Assembly: GCA_037445895.1 (NCBI GenBank)
Contig: JBBIJO010000005.1
Location: 62,001 to 126,000, forward strand
Direction of reading: 5' to 3'
Length of the DNA stretch: 64,000 nt
DNA from: JBBIJO01 sp037445895
GTDB taxonomy: Bacteria > Bacteroidota > Ignavibacteria > Kapaibacteriales > UBA2268
How positions within the stretch are numbered: the stretch's first letter is position 1; every line of letters starts with the position of its first letter. The position numbers and the translations under genes are program-made. Of this stretch, positions 1 through 8,511 are shown in pieces. Below the pieces are notes generated by a model. That model did no database searches, was not told where the DNA came from, and saw only the letters and a program-made list of their open reading frames with translations.

Positions 1-560
1 ATATAGTTCCAAAGTGAATCTACATTCAAAGAAGAATTTGCCGTTTGCTTAATTTCATTAAAATTTTTGTTGAAGATTTCTGGATTCGAAGACATAGACA
101 TACTCAAAAAAACACTCAGCAAATGGTTTGTTCCTAAAACATCACCAAATTTAGTTTCGACCCAAAGAATCGAAACCACTATTTTGCGAGGAATTTCAAA
201 TTTCTGCTCCGCCGATTTCAAAGTTACTGTATTGGTTTCGATAAATTCTTGAATTGCTTTCAAGGATTTGCTTTCAATGGTAAGTGGATATGGTTGGATA
301 TTTTGTTGAACAACATTTACCTTTGTATATTTTTCGTTAAAATAAGTTTGATTATTGTTTATCAGTTGGAAAACACTTTCGGAGTCGATACCCCTCGAAA
401 TAAGACTATCGACAACCGGTTTGAAAAATTTAAGCTTTTGATACTTCTTTGAACCGTTACCATTATGAGAAATAGGTTGCTTAATAGCAAAAAAACATAT
501 TAATGAGAGAGAAACTACTTTTATTAATGGATGAACTTTGTTTATCTTGCTTAAAATCAT
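1..560 (-). CDS. MltB-like lytic transglycosylase, 5' part (cut by left edge)
   Basis: The minus strand is open from an ATG at 560 to the edge, giving 186 codons of an incomplete gene. An in-frame stop about 30 bases upstream fixes the start region. The protein opens with a basic then hydrophobic segment (about residues 10-27) that looks like a signal peptide. Residues 129-145 carry ILWVETKFGDVLG, the VET-[RK]-[WF]-G signature around the catalytic Glu (here E135) of MltB-type transglycosylases (GH103, SLT_2). Members cleave peptidoglycan glycan strands with formation of 1,6-anhydro-muramic ends, acting in the periplasm. The C-terminal half lies outside the window, so domain completeness and any peptidoglycan-binding tail cannot be judged. 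It is transcribed divergently from ppdK. Confidence 0.8.
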   Translation of the reverse strand, partial: MILSKINKVHPLIKVVSLSLICFFAIKQPISHNGNGSKKYQKLKFFKPVVDSLISRGIDSESVFQLINNNQTYFNEKYTKVNVVQQNIQPYPLTIESKSLKAIQEFIETNTVTLKSAEQKFEIPRKIVVSILWVETKFGDVLGTNHLLSVFLSMSMSSNPEIFNKNFNEIKQTANSSLNVDSLWNY

Positions 561-859
561 TTCTAATTCGAATTTCTATAAAAACTAACTTAACTTTTTT
601 CCAAAAAATAAACACAATTGAATACTTTAATGACGTCTATTCAGTAATGTTTCGGAAATGCTTTATTCATCACCTAACAAAAGGCAGTTTTAATTAGAAA
701 CATATTGCTAAAAATTGTAATAAAAGAACAGTATTATAGTATAATGCAAGTTAATTGACAATGTCAATATTTTTTACAAAATGGTTTTTATTTTTGAATT
801 TTCACAAAACAATATTTAAGTTTGCATTTTATTTTACTCTAAAACTATAAAGGTTTATT
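561..859. other. Divergent intergenic region between the transglycosylase gene and ppdK
   Basis: This AT-rich stretch of about 300 bases contains no open frame with family character. It holds the ppdK promoter at its right end and presumably the transglycosylase promoter at its left. I see no tRNA, hairpin terminator or riboswitch. Confidence 0.6.
793..824 (+). promoter_or_regulatory. Bacteroidota-type promoter of ppdK
   Basis: TTTG at 793-796 and TAAGTTTG at 817-824 are separated by 20 bases. This matches the Bacteroidota -33/-7 consensus (TTTG, about 19 bases, TAnnTTTG). Transcription would begin near 830, leaving a leader of about 30 bases before the ATG at 860. Confidence 0.7.
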
Positions 860-3637
860 ATGGCTAACAAGAAATCTAAAAAACAGAAAAAATACGTTTA
901 CTACTTTGGAGGTGGTAAAGCCGACGGTAATGCTAAGATGAAGGATCTGCTTGGTGGTAAAGGTGCTAATCTTGCGGAGATGACAAGTCTTGGGCTTCCT
1001 GTTCCTGCAGGATTCACTATTACCACAGAGGTTTGCACACATTACTATGAAAACAACAAAAACTATCCAAAAGAACTGTATAAGCAAGTCAAAGATGCAT
1101 TAACCAAAATCGAAAAAGAAATGGGCGCTAATTTTGGCGACCCCAATAATCCTCTCCTTCTTTCGGTTCGTTCAGGGGCACGAGCTTCGATGCCAGGAAT
1201 GATGGATACAGTATTGAATCTTGGTTTAAACGATGTAACAATCCAAGGATTGATAATGCAGTCGGGAAATCCTCGTTTTGCCTACGATGCTTATCGGCGT
1301 TTTGTAGCAATGTATGGAGACGTAGTCCTCGGTTTAAAACCCGAAAGCAAGGACGATATTGACCCTTTCGAGGAAATTCTTGAAGCAAAGAAGAAAGCAA
1401 AAGGTGTTACATACGACGTCGAATTAGACGCAGATGATTTGAAAGAACTTGTTTACGAGTTTAAAAATGCAATTAAGGAGCGTCTTGGAATCGACTTTCC
1501 AGAAGACCCAGAAGAGCAACTTTGGGGCGCAATAGGAGCTGTCTTCCAATCATGGAACAACAACAGAGCAATAGTTTACAGAAAATTAAATAATATCCCC
1601 GATTGGTGGGGAACTGCTGTTAATGTTCAAGCAATGGTCTTTGGCAATCTTAGCGAAGATAGTGGCACTGGGGTAGCATTTACTCGCGACCCCGCTACTG
1701 GCGAGAATAAATTTTATGGTGAATTTTTAATGAATGCACAAGGCGAAGACGTCGTTGCTGGAATTAGGACTCCTCTACCGATAGAACAACTGAAGGACCA
1801 AGATACAAAATCGTATTCAGAATTGCTTCGTATTCGTGAAATACTCGAACAGCACTATCGCGATATGCAAGACATAGAATTTACAATTCAAAAAGGGAAA
1901 TTGTATATGCTTCAATGTCGTTCGGGTAAGCGAACTGCTATTGCCGCAATGCGTATTGCTGTTGATATGGTTAACGAAGGACTTATAAAGCCAAAAACCG
2001 CATTGCTGAGAATAGACCCGGACCAACTTAACCAATTGCTTCGCCCAATATTCAATCCCGACGAAAAGCAAAAAGCTTTACAAAATGGTCAACTTATCGC
2101 AAAAGGACTGAATGCTGGACCCGGAGCAGCAGCAGGAAAGATAGTTTTTAATGCCGATGATGCTGTTAGCTGGGTCCAACGCGGCGAAAAGGTAATCCTT
2201 GTCCGTATTGAAACCTCTCCCGAGGATATAGCAGGGATGAATGCAGCCGAGGGCATCGTTACCTCTCGCGGTGGTATGACTTCCCATGCTGCTTTGGTAG
2301 CCCGACAAATGGGCAAAGTTTGTGTTGCTGGTTGTGGTGCATTAATTATAGACTATAAATCTCGAGAAATGCACATCGATAGCAACAACACCGTATTGAA
2401 GGAGGGAGACTACATTTCTATCGACGGCAGCACAGGCGAAGTATTCAAAGGTAAAATTTCCACCAGACCAAGCGAAGTTATTCAAGTCCTTTTAGAAAAG
2501 ACTCTTCCCGAAGACGACGCTCCAACATATAAAATTTATAAACAAATTATGGAATGGGCAGATAAATATCGAGAACTCAAAGTTCGAACAAATGCAGACC
2601 AGCCTGATCAAGCTAGTAATGCTGTTGCTTTCGGTGCCGAAGGTATTGGACTTTGCCGAACCGAGCATATGTTTTTTGGTGAAGGTAAAATCGGTCCTAT
2701 GCGCGAGATGATACTTGCCGATACATCCGAAGAACGCAAAAAAGCACTAAGTAAACTTCTTCCTTTGCAACGAGCGGATTTCGAAGGCATCTTTATCGCT
2801 ATGGACGGACGTCCTGTTACAATTCGCACCATAGACCCCCCACTCCACGAATTTCTTCCACACGACGAGGCTGGACAAAAAGAAGTCGCAAAAATGTTAA
2901 ATATACCATTGCAGAAAGTAAAAGAACGCGTTGAATCACTCCACGAGTTCAACCCGATGCTTGGATTCCGGGGTTGCCGACTTGGAATACTTTACCCGGA
3001 AATTACAGAGATGCAAGCACGTGCAATTTTCGAAGCTGCTGTAAACGTTAAGAAAATGGGTAAAGAAGCTTTCCCCGAAATTATGATTCCACTCATTGGT
3101 AATTCCAAAGAATTGAAAATGCAAGAAGAGATTGTTCGCCGAGTTGCCAAAGAAGTTATGGATGAAAGTGGAATACAGTTCGAATACTTAGTTGGAACTA
3201 TGATAGAAGTGCCTCGGGGTGCAATTACAGCTAAGCAAATTGCCGAGGTTGCCGAGTTCTTCTCGTTTGGAACAAACGACCTGACTCAAACAACACTCGG
3301 ATTAAGCCGCGACGATTCAGGAAGGTTCCTACCATATTATATTCAAAACGAAATTTACAAACGCGACCCATTCGAAACAATCGACAAAGAAGGAGTTGGT
3401 TTCTTGATGCAATACGCTGTCAAAGAAGGAAGAAAAACTCGCAAGAAACTGAAAATTGGTATCTGTGGTGAACATGGCGGTGAACCAGCATCGGTTGAAT
3501 TTTGCCACAGCATTGGACTCGACTATGTATCTTGTTCACCATTCCGAGTTCCTATTGCTCGGCTTGCAGCTGCACGCGCAGCAATCACAGAAAAAGAGCA
3601 AAAAAAATTAGACAAAGGTAATAAAAAGAAAAAATAA
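860..3637 (+). CDS. ppdK: Pyruvate, phosphate dikinase
   Basis: This enzyme interconverts pyruvate, ATP and phosphate with PEP, AMP and pyrophosphate in the cytoplasm. The 925 residues cover all three parts. An N-terminal ATP-grasp-like nucleotide domain starts with GGKGANLAEM (about 20-370). A central swivelling phosphohistidine domain carries GGMTSHAA with the phosphorylated His at 476. A C-terminal PEP/pyruvate TIM barrel (about 550-910) carries CGEHGGEP with the catalytic Cys at 869. The family is usually about 870-900 residues; the surplus here is a lysine-rich N-terminus (MANKKSKKQKK) and a lysine-rich tail. The ATG has a good promoter about 35 bases upstream. The gene stands alone, followed by about 215 non-coding bases. 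Confidence 0.97.
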   Translation: MANKKSKKQKKYVYYFGGGKADGNAKMKDLLGGKGANLAEMTSLGLPVPAGFTITTEVCTHYYENNKNYPKELYKQVKDALTKIEKEMGANFGDPNNPLLLSVRSGARASMPGMMDTVLNLGLNDVTIQGLIMQSGNPRFAYDAYRRFVAMYGDVVLGLKPESKDDIDPFEEILEAKKKAKGVTYDVELDADDLKELVYEFKNAIKERLGIDFPEDPEEQLWGAIGAVFQSWNNNRAIVYRKLNNIPDWWGTAVNVQAMVFGNLSEDSGTGVAFTRDPATGENKFYGEFLMNAQGEDVVAGIRTPLPIEQLKDQDTKSYSELLRIREILEQHYRDMQDIEFTIQKGKLYMLQCRSGKRTAIAAMRIAVDMVNEGLIKPKTALLRIDPDQLNQLLRPIFNPDEKQKALQNGQLIAKGLNAGPGAAAGKIVFNADDAVSWVQRGEKVILVRIETSPEDIAGMNAAEGIVTSRGGMTSHAALVARQMGKVCVAGCGALIIDYKSREMHIDSNNTVLKEGDYISIDGSTGEVFKGKISTRPSEVIQVLLEKTLPEDDAPTYKIYKQIMEWADKYRELKVRTNADQPDQASNAVAFGAEGIGLCRTEHMFFGEGKIGPMREMILADTSEERKKALSKLLPLQRADFEGIFIAMDGRPVTIRTIDPPLHEFLPHDEAGQKEVAKMLNIPLQKVKERVESLHEFNPMLGFRGCRLGILYPEITEMQARAIFEAAVNVKKMGKEAFPEIMIPLIGNSKELKMQEEIVRRVAKEVMDESGIQFEYLVGTMIEVPRGAITAKQIAEVAEFFSFGTNDLTQTTLGLSRDDSGRFLPYYIQNEIYKRDPFETIDKEGVGFLMQYAVKEGRKTRKKLKIGICGEHGGEPASVEFCHSIGLDYVSCSPFRVPIARLAAARAAITEKEQKKLDKGNKKKK

Positions 3638-3693
3638 CGTATGAATAAAGAATCGTCCCGGAATTGTTATTTAGAAGCGAAAGAAATTAGCAA

Positions 3694-3773
3694 TGTCTTT
3701 ATCGGTCTCGATTATTCAATAGATTTTTTACTTTGCTCATAAAGACAAAATCATTAATTTAAAGTTTCGAGAC
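3694..3773 (+). repeat. Two interleaved inverted repeats downstream of ppdK
   Basis: TGTCTTTAT (3694-3702) pairs perfectly with ATAAAGACA (3739-3747). GTCTCGA (3705-3711) pairs perfectly with TCGAGAC (3767-3773). The arms are interleaved (A, B, A', B'), which is pseudoknot topology. There is no T-run behind either stem, so this is not a standard terminator. The arms are short enough that chance cannot be excluded. Confidence 0.35.
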
Positions 3774-3852
3774 AATCTTATTTAGATTTTGTTTTTTTGA
3801 ATATATTTGATTTTGTATTTTAAATATTTTGTAAAACAATTTTAAAAATCTT

Positions 3853-4146
3853 ATGGAAGACATTGGTTTTAACAAAGAAGATTTCGAAAGGTTGAAATAC
3901 TTTGCAAGCAGTAGCTCCGATGATTTCGGCGAATTCGACGACGACTTCGAAGAAGAATATTTCGAAGATTTCCAAATCGACGAGGAGAGCCTCGAAGACC
4001 TCGATACAATAGACGAAGAAGACCTTAAAAAAGAAAGGGATGAAGCATTGAGGGAAGACTTCTATGTTTCGGAGGAATTCGGAGACGAGGACGACCTGTT
4101 CGGAGAAGAATTCGACGAAGGCTACGACGACGAAAAAGATTTATAG
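3853..4146 (+). CDS. Highly acidic small protein of unknown function
   Basis: I do not recognise this 97-residue protein. By my count 45 of 97 residues are Asp or Glu, arranged in runs broken mainly by Phe, Tyr and Leu (patterns such as EEFG, DDLFGEEF). There is no signal peptide, membrane segment or Cys. The codon pattern and the start close to an upstream AT-rich region support a real gene. It lies 23 bases before the DUF432-like gene in the same direction, so cotranscription with the MscS channel is plausible. A strongly acidic, aromatic-spotted chain could be an intrinsically disordered binding partner or a nucleic-acid mimic, but that is only inference. Confidence 0.7.
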   Translation: MEDIGFNKEDFERLKYFASSSSDDFGEFDDDFEEEYFEDFQIDEESLEDLDTIDEEDLKKERDEALREDFYVSEEFGDEDDLFGEEFDEGYDDEKDL

Positions 4147-4169
4147 AAGGCAACCATATATAAATAAAT

Positions 4170-4892
4170 ATGCTCCATCTTGTCGAAAGTTATGGCAAAT
4201 ACCCTCTTTTCAATTCTTACGAAAATGAGTTTTTTACAATAACAATACAAAAATTCAACGATTTCTTAGTTTACGAACGGATTAACAAGAATTCGAAAGA
4301 TAAGTATTCAACAAAATTGGGGCAACAACCATCGGAAATTATTTTTCAACCGTCTGAACCTCTTTTCCCCACAGTGAATACCACCTTCCTTCTCTTACAT
4401 TTTGAAGAACCACTCACATTATTACCCGACACTTCCGTTGACGTTTGGGCAACCCTACCAATAGCAACTTCAGTTATTATAACACAAAATGGAAAATATA
4501 ATTTGTTGGATATAATTCACTTCGCACCTGTTAAATTCGCTCTCTATGGCGACGCACACAAAGGCAAAATTTGTAGATACTGGAGAACAAGTATTGCACT
4601 AAATAAAATTAACCCAGATTATTTTCTAAACTGTATGCTCAATTTAAATATTTCTAATTCAACCTCGGCAATTATAAAGCTAACAAAACTTGTTCTCGAT
4701 TTTGCTTTCCTCGAGATTTTATACAAAGACCAGTATTGCTTTTCGAGCGCAAAGGCAAGGATACTTGGCGAAAACATTGCCGAAACCGAATTTACTACGC
4801 CAACTTCTTCCGAAGGCTTTTCAAAGAATTTCGACTTACTTCCCGTTAGGAAATTTTCGAGCCCAAAATTTTTAATGGAATTTGGAATATGA
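4170..4892 (+). CDS. DUF432-like protein beside an MscS channel
   Basis: The 240 residues contain no signal peptide or clear membrane helix. They look like a beta-rich soluble protein (FALYGDAHKGKICRYW near residues 125-140). The stop overlaps the start of the mscS gene by four bases (ATGA), so the two are translationally coupled. I recall DUF432 proteins, mostly archaeal, as frequent neighbours of small MscS channels. Length, context and overall character fit that family, but I cannot confirm the match from sequence alone. A role as a cytoplasmic accessory or regulator of the channel is inferred from gene order only. Confidence 0.5.
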   Translation: MLHLVESYGKYPLFNSYENEFFTITIQKFNDFLVYERINKNSKDKYSTKLGQQPSEIIFQPSEPLFPTVNTTFLLLHFEEPLTLLPDTSVDVWATLPIATSVIITQNGKYNLLDIIHFAPVKFALYGDAHKGKICRYWRTSIALNKINPDYFLNCMLNLNISNSTSAIIKLTKLVLDFAFLEILYKDQYCFSSAKARILGENIAETEFTTPTSSEGFSKNFDLLPVRKFSSPKFLMEFGI

Positions 4893-5695
4893 ATTTTCCC
4901 GAAATTTTATCGAAAATAAACTTCCTGGTTATTTTCCTTTTAATCATTCTTTTTTTTATTCTCCTCTTCTTGATTAATTTACTATCTCGAAAACTTAGAA
5001 TTATCCTACGAGAAAAAGTTTCTACACAATCCTTGAATATTCTTTCAAAATTGTTGGTCTATGGTTTCATTCTCATTTACTTGTTTATAGTTCTTTCTTT
5101 TTTAGGTGTGAATCTTTCGGGCTTAGTCGTCGCTGGTGGTTTTCTCACAATTATTATAGGCTTAGCAACACAAAAAGTATTGGGTAATGCTATTTCTGGA
5201 TTATTCCTTATGATTGAGAGGCCAATACGTATCGGGCAATCAGTCAATATCAATGAAACCACAGGGGTTATCGAAGAAATCCGATTTCTTTCGACCGTAA
5301 TTCGTTCATTCGAAGGTCCCTTCATTCGAATTCCTAACGAAACAGTTTTTAATTCGATAATTATTAATTTCGTCGAAAATGTCGCTCGTAGAATCGATTT
5401 CCTTATAGACATTCGATATTCGGATAATGTTGAACTTGCAATTAGGGTTACAAAAGAATTGTTAAATAATGAGAGTTATATCCTTGCCTTACCAGAACCC
5501 GAAGTGTTTGTCGAAAACTTGTCTTCGAGTAGTGTCCAATTGCGAATCCGATGTTGGGCACCAACGGAAGTATGGTATGCAACAAAATGTGAATTGCTCC
5601 AAAAAATTCGCTCCAACCTCGAGCACAATGGAATCCAAATTCCATTCCAACAAATTGAGGTTAAAATCCACAATTTCGATTCGTCAAAGTTTTAA
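4889..5695 (+). CDS. Small-conductance mechanosensitive channel (MscS family)
   Basis: The protein has 268 residues. Hydrophobic helices lie at about 10-30, 50-70 and 73-90, followed by the Gly/Ala-rich pore helix and gate segment (IGLATQKVLGNAISG, about 90-105). The cytoplasmic beta domain follows, beginning near ERPIRIGQSV. This is the minimal MscS architecture, of normal length (about 270-290). Such channels open under membrane tension to release solutes in hypo-osmotic shock. It is coupled to the DUF432-like gene by an ATGA overlap. Its last 12 bases overlap the 3' end of the convergent subtilisin-like gene. Confidence 0.93.
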   Translation: MNFPEILSKINFLVIFLLIILFFILLFLINLLSRKLRIILREKVSTQSLNILSKLLVYGFILIYLFIVLSFLGVNLSGLVVAGGFLTIIIGLATQKVLGNAISGLFLMIERPIRIGQSVNINETTGVIEEIRFLSTVIRSFEGPFIRIPNETVFNSIIINFVENVARRIDFLIDIRYSDNVELAIRVTKELLNNESYILALPEPEVFVENLSSSSVQLRIRCWAPTEVWYATKCELLQKIRSNLEHNGIQIPFQQIEVKIHNFDSSKF

Positions 5696-7720
5696 AAATT
5701 TCTTTAAGTAAAGCTTACCACTCGGAGATATTATTTCGATAAAATATAATCCATTAGCAAAGTTTTCTAAATTAATTTGTTTTTGTCGCCCTCCGGGAAA
5801 TGCTATTTCAAACTTTTCAGCGAACAACTCTATTCCTACGAAATTATAAATTTTGAAAGTATACGCACCAATTTCGTCGGAATTAATATTTATGAAAACC
5901 GACGAATTGTCGCGGATAATTTCGGGAAAAACTTTAACCCTAGATAAATTTTTATTCTCGATTTCAACAACATCCGAAATTGGAAACTTATCAACGATAG
6001 GTAGGTTTTTCGACTTGTCCCCAATTTTTATTCGATAAAATTTATTTTCAAAAAATGGTTTCCTGCGTCGACGCCCTCCATCTGTCATTGCTTCAACATA
6101 AAATTCAAACACAGAATCTTTCTGGTTTTCGAAGAAAATGTCGAAAAAATAACGATTCGGCTCTTCGCTTGCTCGCAAAAAATGCTCACTAAAAGATAGA
6201 TTGCTTATTCCACGAATAAACAATTTAACTGAGCTAATAGGTTCTTTATATACTACACTAAAAATAATTCTTTGCCTATCGAAAACTCGAAAAGTAATTG
6301 GATGTGAAATAATAATATCATAATCAAGTGCGGCGGCATAAAAATCCGGCACCCCATAGCCAAAATTGTTATCAGGTTCTTTTGAACGGCTCGAATGTTG
6401 AATAAGTAAAGTTTTTACTTGAACAGGGGTAAGTTCTTCGAATGCAGAAATAAGCGTAGCAATAGCACCGGAAATTAAAGGTGCTGCAACCGAGGTCCCT
6501 GTCCCTATTAGAAAAGAATCAGATTGAACTGCATTTGCACTAACAACTTGAACACCCATTGCGCAAAAATCCGGTTTGATACGCCCATCGAATGTTGGTC
6601 CTCTCGAAGAAAACTTCAATACAGTATCGCCCGAGGTATTGACACCACCGATAGCAATCTCCCCAAAAGCATCGGCAGGAGCCGATAAAGTATATGGTTC
6701 CGGACCTCGATTACCCACGGCAGTTACCATAACAATACCTCGTTCAAATGCTTTATTAGCATAAATACTTGTCAAAGCAGTTTTACCATCTAAATCTTTA
6801 AAAGCATAACTTACATCCGTAGAATCAAATTTATAATAACCTAACGAGGAGGAAATGGCATCAACACCAGCAGAATCCATCCACTCGATTGCAGATGCAA
6901 AATAATCCTCTTCCAACCGAGTTTCGCTCCGCAAATCTTCCGTTTTCCCTAAAATAAACATAGACATCGGAGAAGAACCTATCAATTTGCCCGGACTAAA
7001 TCCGGCTAGTATCGAAAAAACCATCGTTCCATGAATATCCTGCCCAGAAGTGTCCTGCGGTTCGTTTGCTGTTATTCTATCCTTATATAAAAAATCATAC
7101 TCATCGATAACGGTAGCACCAACCAAGGATTGGTGGGATTTCCAGCGAAAACCGGTATCTAATATTCCAACAAGAATACTATCGCCAAGAACCCCAAGCA
7201 AATGTAATTTTGAAATTCCAAGCATTTCTAATTGGTGCATAGACATTCCATAGATTGAATCTACAACAACGGTTGGTGTAAAAAATATCCTGCTTGCCAC
7301 ATTCAATTTTGCCGTATTGGCATTAGGTTTCTTGAGGACAACAGAAACTTTTTCCCCTATGGTTTGTATTTTCCTAACAAACGATAACCCCGACACTTTC
7401 TGCAAAAGATTTGAATCCATTTCGACAACGAGGTAATTAAGCCATTTTAGTCGGAGAATTATGCTAACACCTAACCTTTGTAATTCTTGAATGTAATTTT
7501 CGAATATTGGGATATCTTCGAATTTAACTATTGAATCCGGAGATAAAGTCTTTTTTCTTCGTTCGAGAGAACGAGGCGAAATAGAATGAATCGTTTTCTC
7601 GTATAATTTGCTTCCGACTGTGAATTCTTCCCCGCCTTTATCTTTAAAAAAAATTCTGTACTTTTCAGAGGTTGCAATCTGCGACGATATGATTAGCAAA
7701 ATTAGAACAATTCGGAACAT
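5684..7720 (-). CDS. Subtilisin-like (S8) serine protease with T9SS sorting domain
   Basis: The 678 residues begin with a signal peptide (about 1-18) and an inhibitor_I9-like propeptide region. The S8 catalytic domain follows with Asp188 (GILDTGF), His230 (DIHGTM), oxyanion Asn337 (AVGNRGP) and Ser410 (GTGTSVAAP), so the triad is complete. After a beta-rich linker the last 80 or so residues form a type A T9SS C-terminal domain ending in GLYFIEIISPSGK. The enzyme is therefore predicted to be exported by Sec, then secreted or surface-anchored by T9SS. It has no same-strand partner. It is convergent with mscS (12-base overlap) and divergent from the SDR gene. Confidence 0.93.
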   Translation of the reverse strand: MFRIVLILLIISSQIATSEKYRIFFKDKGGEEFTVGSKLYEKTIHSISPRSLERRKKTLSPDSIVKFEDIPIFENYIQELQRLGVSIILRLKWLNYLVVEMDSNLLQKVSGLSFVRKIQTIGEKVSVVLKKPNANTAKLNVASRIFFTPTVVVDSIYGMSMHQLEMLGISKLHLLGVLGDSILVGILDTGFRWKSHQSLVGATVIDEYDFLYKDRITANEPQDTSGQDIHGTMVFSILAGFSPGKLIGSSPMSMFILGKTEDLRSETRLEEDYFASAIEWMDSAGVDAISSSLGYYKFDSTDVSYAFKDLDGKTALTSIYANKAFERGIVMVTAVGNRGPEPYTLSAPADAFGEIAIGGVNTSGDTVLKFSSRGPTFDGRIKPDFCAMGVQVVSANAVQSDSFLIGTGTSVAAPLISGAIATLISAFEELTPVQVKTLLIQHSSRSKEPDNNFGYGVPDFYAAALDYDIIISHPITFRVFDRQRIIFSVVYKEPISSVKLFIRGISNLSFSEHFLRASEEPNRYFFDIFFENQKDSVFEFYVEAMTDGGRRRRKPFFENKFYRIKIGDKSKNLPIVDKFPISDVVEIENKNLSRVKVFPEIIRDNSSVFININSDEIGAYTFKIYNFVGIELFAEKFEIAFPGGRQKQINLENFANGLYFIEIISPSGKLYLKKFLKL

Positions 7721-7745
7721 ATCGAAAATTTATTTTTATGTAAAA

Positions 7746-7758
7746 CGTTAATTTAACG
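7746..7758. promoter_or_regulatory. Palindrome in the divergent S8 protease/SDR promoter gap
   Basis: CGTTAA and TTAACG flank a single T in the 56-base gap between two divergent starts. The position suits an operator, but the site is short and AT-rich, so it may be chance. Confidence 0.25.
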
Positions 7759-7776
7759 AAATATGTAGAAATATTT

Positions 7777-8511
7777 ATGGCAACAGTTTTAATAACAGGT
7801 AGTGGAAGAAGGATTGGTCGTGGACTTGCAATCGAATTCGCTCGAAAAGGTTGGAACGTGATTATTAATTATAATAAATCAAAAGATTCAGCATTCCAAA
7901 CAAAGGAATATATCGAAAAATTTTGGGGCGTTTCTGTGTTTGTTTTCCAGTGCGATTTGAGCAAAACAAATCAAATAGCGCCAACCTTCCAGACTGTCTT
8001 CCAAGAGTATGCAGTTCCCGACGTTCTTATAAACAATGCAGCTATTTTCCCAACAAAAAAGGAACTCTCATTGCTCGACGAAGAAATTTGGAACGACACA
8101 ATCGCTATCAATTTAACCGCATATTTATTTGTTTCGAAAATATTTTCAAAATTTGCAAAGGATGGAGCTCGAATAATTAATATTGGCTCTCTTGGCGGTA
8201 TAGAGACGTGGAAAGGAAGAATCCCCTACAATCTTTCGAAAGCAGGAGTAATTCAACTTACGAAATCGCTGGCAAAAGAACTTGCTCCAAAAATTACTGT
8301 AAATTGCGTAAATCCGGGAACAATCCACATACCTGATGAACCGAACAACATTGATTCTTCGTTAGTATCCAAATCTAAAATTCCTATGCAGCGATATGGA
8401 ACAATTCAGGACGTGTTCGATGCCGTCTATTTTTTCGCTACATGCACAAACTTCATCACTGGACAAGTAATCTCGGTCGATGGAGGATACCACCTCGATA
8501 GATTCTCATAA
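7777..8511 (+). CDS. Short-chain dehydrogenase/reductase (SDR)
   Basis: This is a 244-residue classical SDR. The N-terminal nucleotide-binding motif is TGSGRRIGRG, whose double Arg suggests NADPH. NNAA lies near residue 87, and the catalytic Tyr151 and Lys155 are in YNLSK. The C-terminus has the GQVISVDGG segment common in FabG-like and pteridine-reductase-like enzymes. The RR after TGSG and the overall shape resemble the pteridine/dihydrofolate reductase branch of SDRs more than FabG itself, but the substrate cannot be settled. It ends six bases inside the convergent purN gene. Confidence 0.88.
   Translation: MATVLITGSGRRIGRGLAIEFARKGWNVIINYNKSKDSAFQTKEYIEKFWGVSVFVFQCDLSKTNQIAPTFQTVFQEYAVPDVLINNAAIFPTKKELSLLDEEIWNDTIAINLTAYLFVSKIFSKFAKDGARIINIGSLGGIETWKGRIPYNLSKAGVIQLTKSLAKELAPKITVNCVNPGTIHIPDEPNNIDSSLVSKSKIPMQRYGTIQDVFDAVYFFATCTNFITGQVISVDGGYHLDRFS

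Noticed and set aside
67..697. Three short forward open frames at the left edge
   Set aside because: They are antisense to the transglycosylase frame or lie in AT-rich spacer, and carry no motif.
3694..3773. Terminator of ppdK
   Set aside because: The stems have long loops and no T-run follows.
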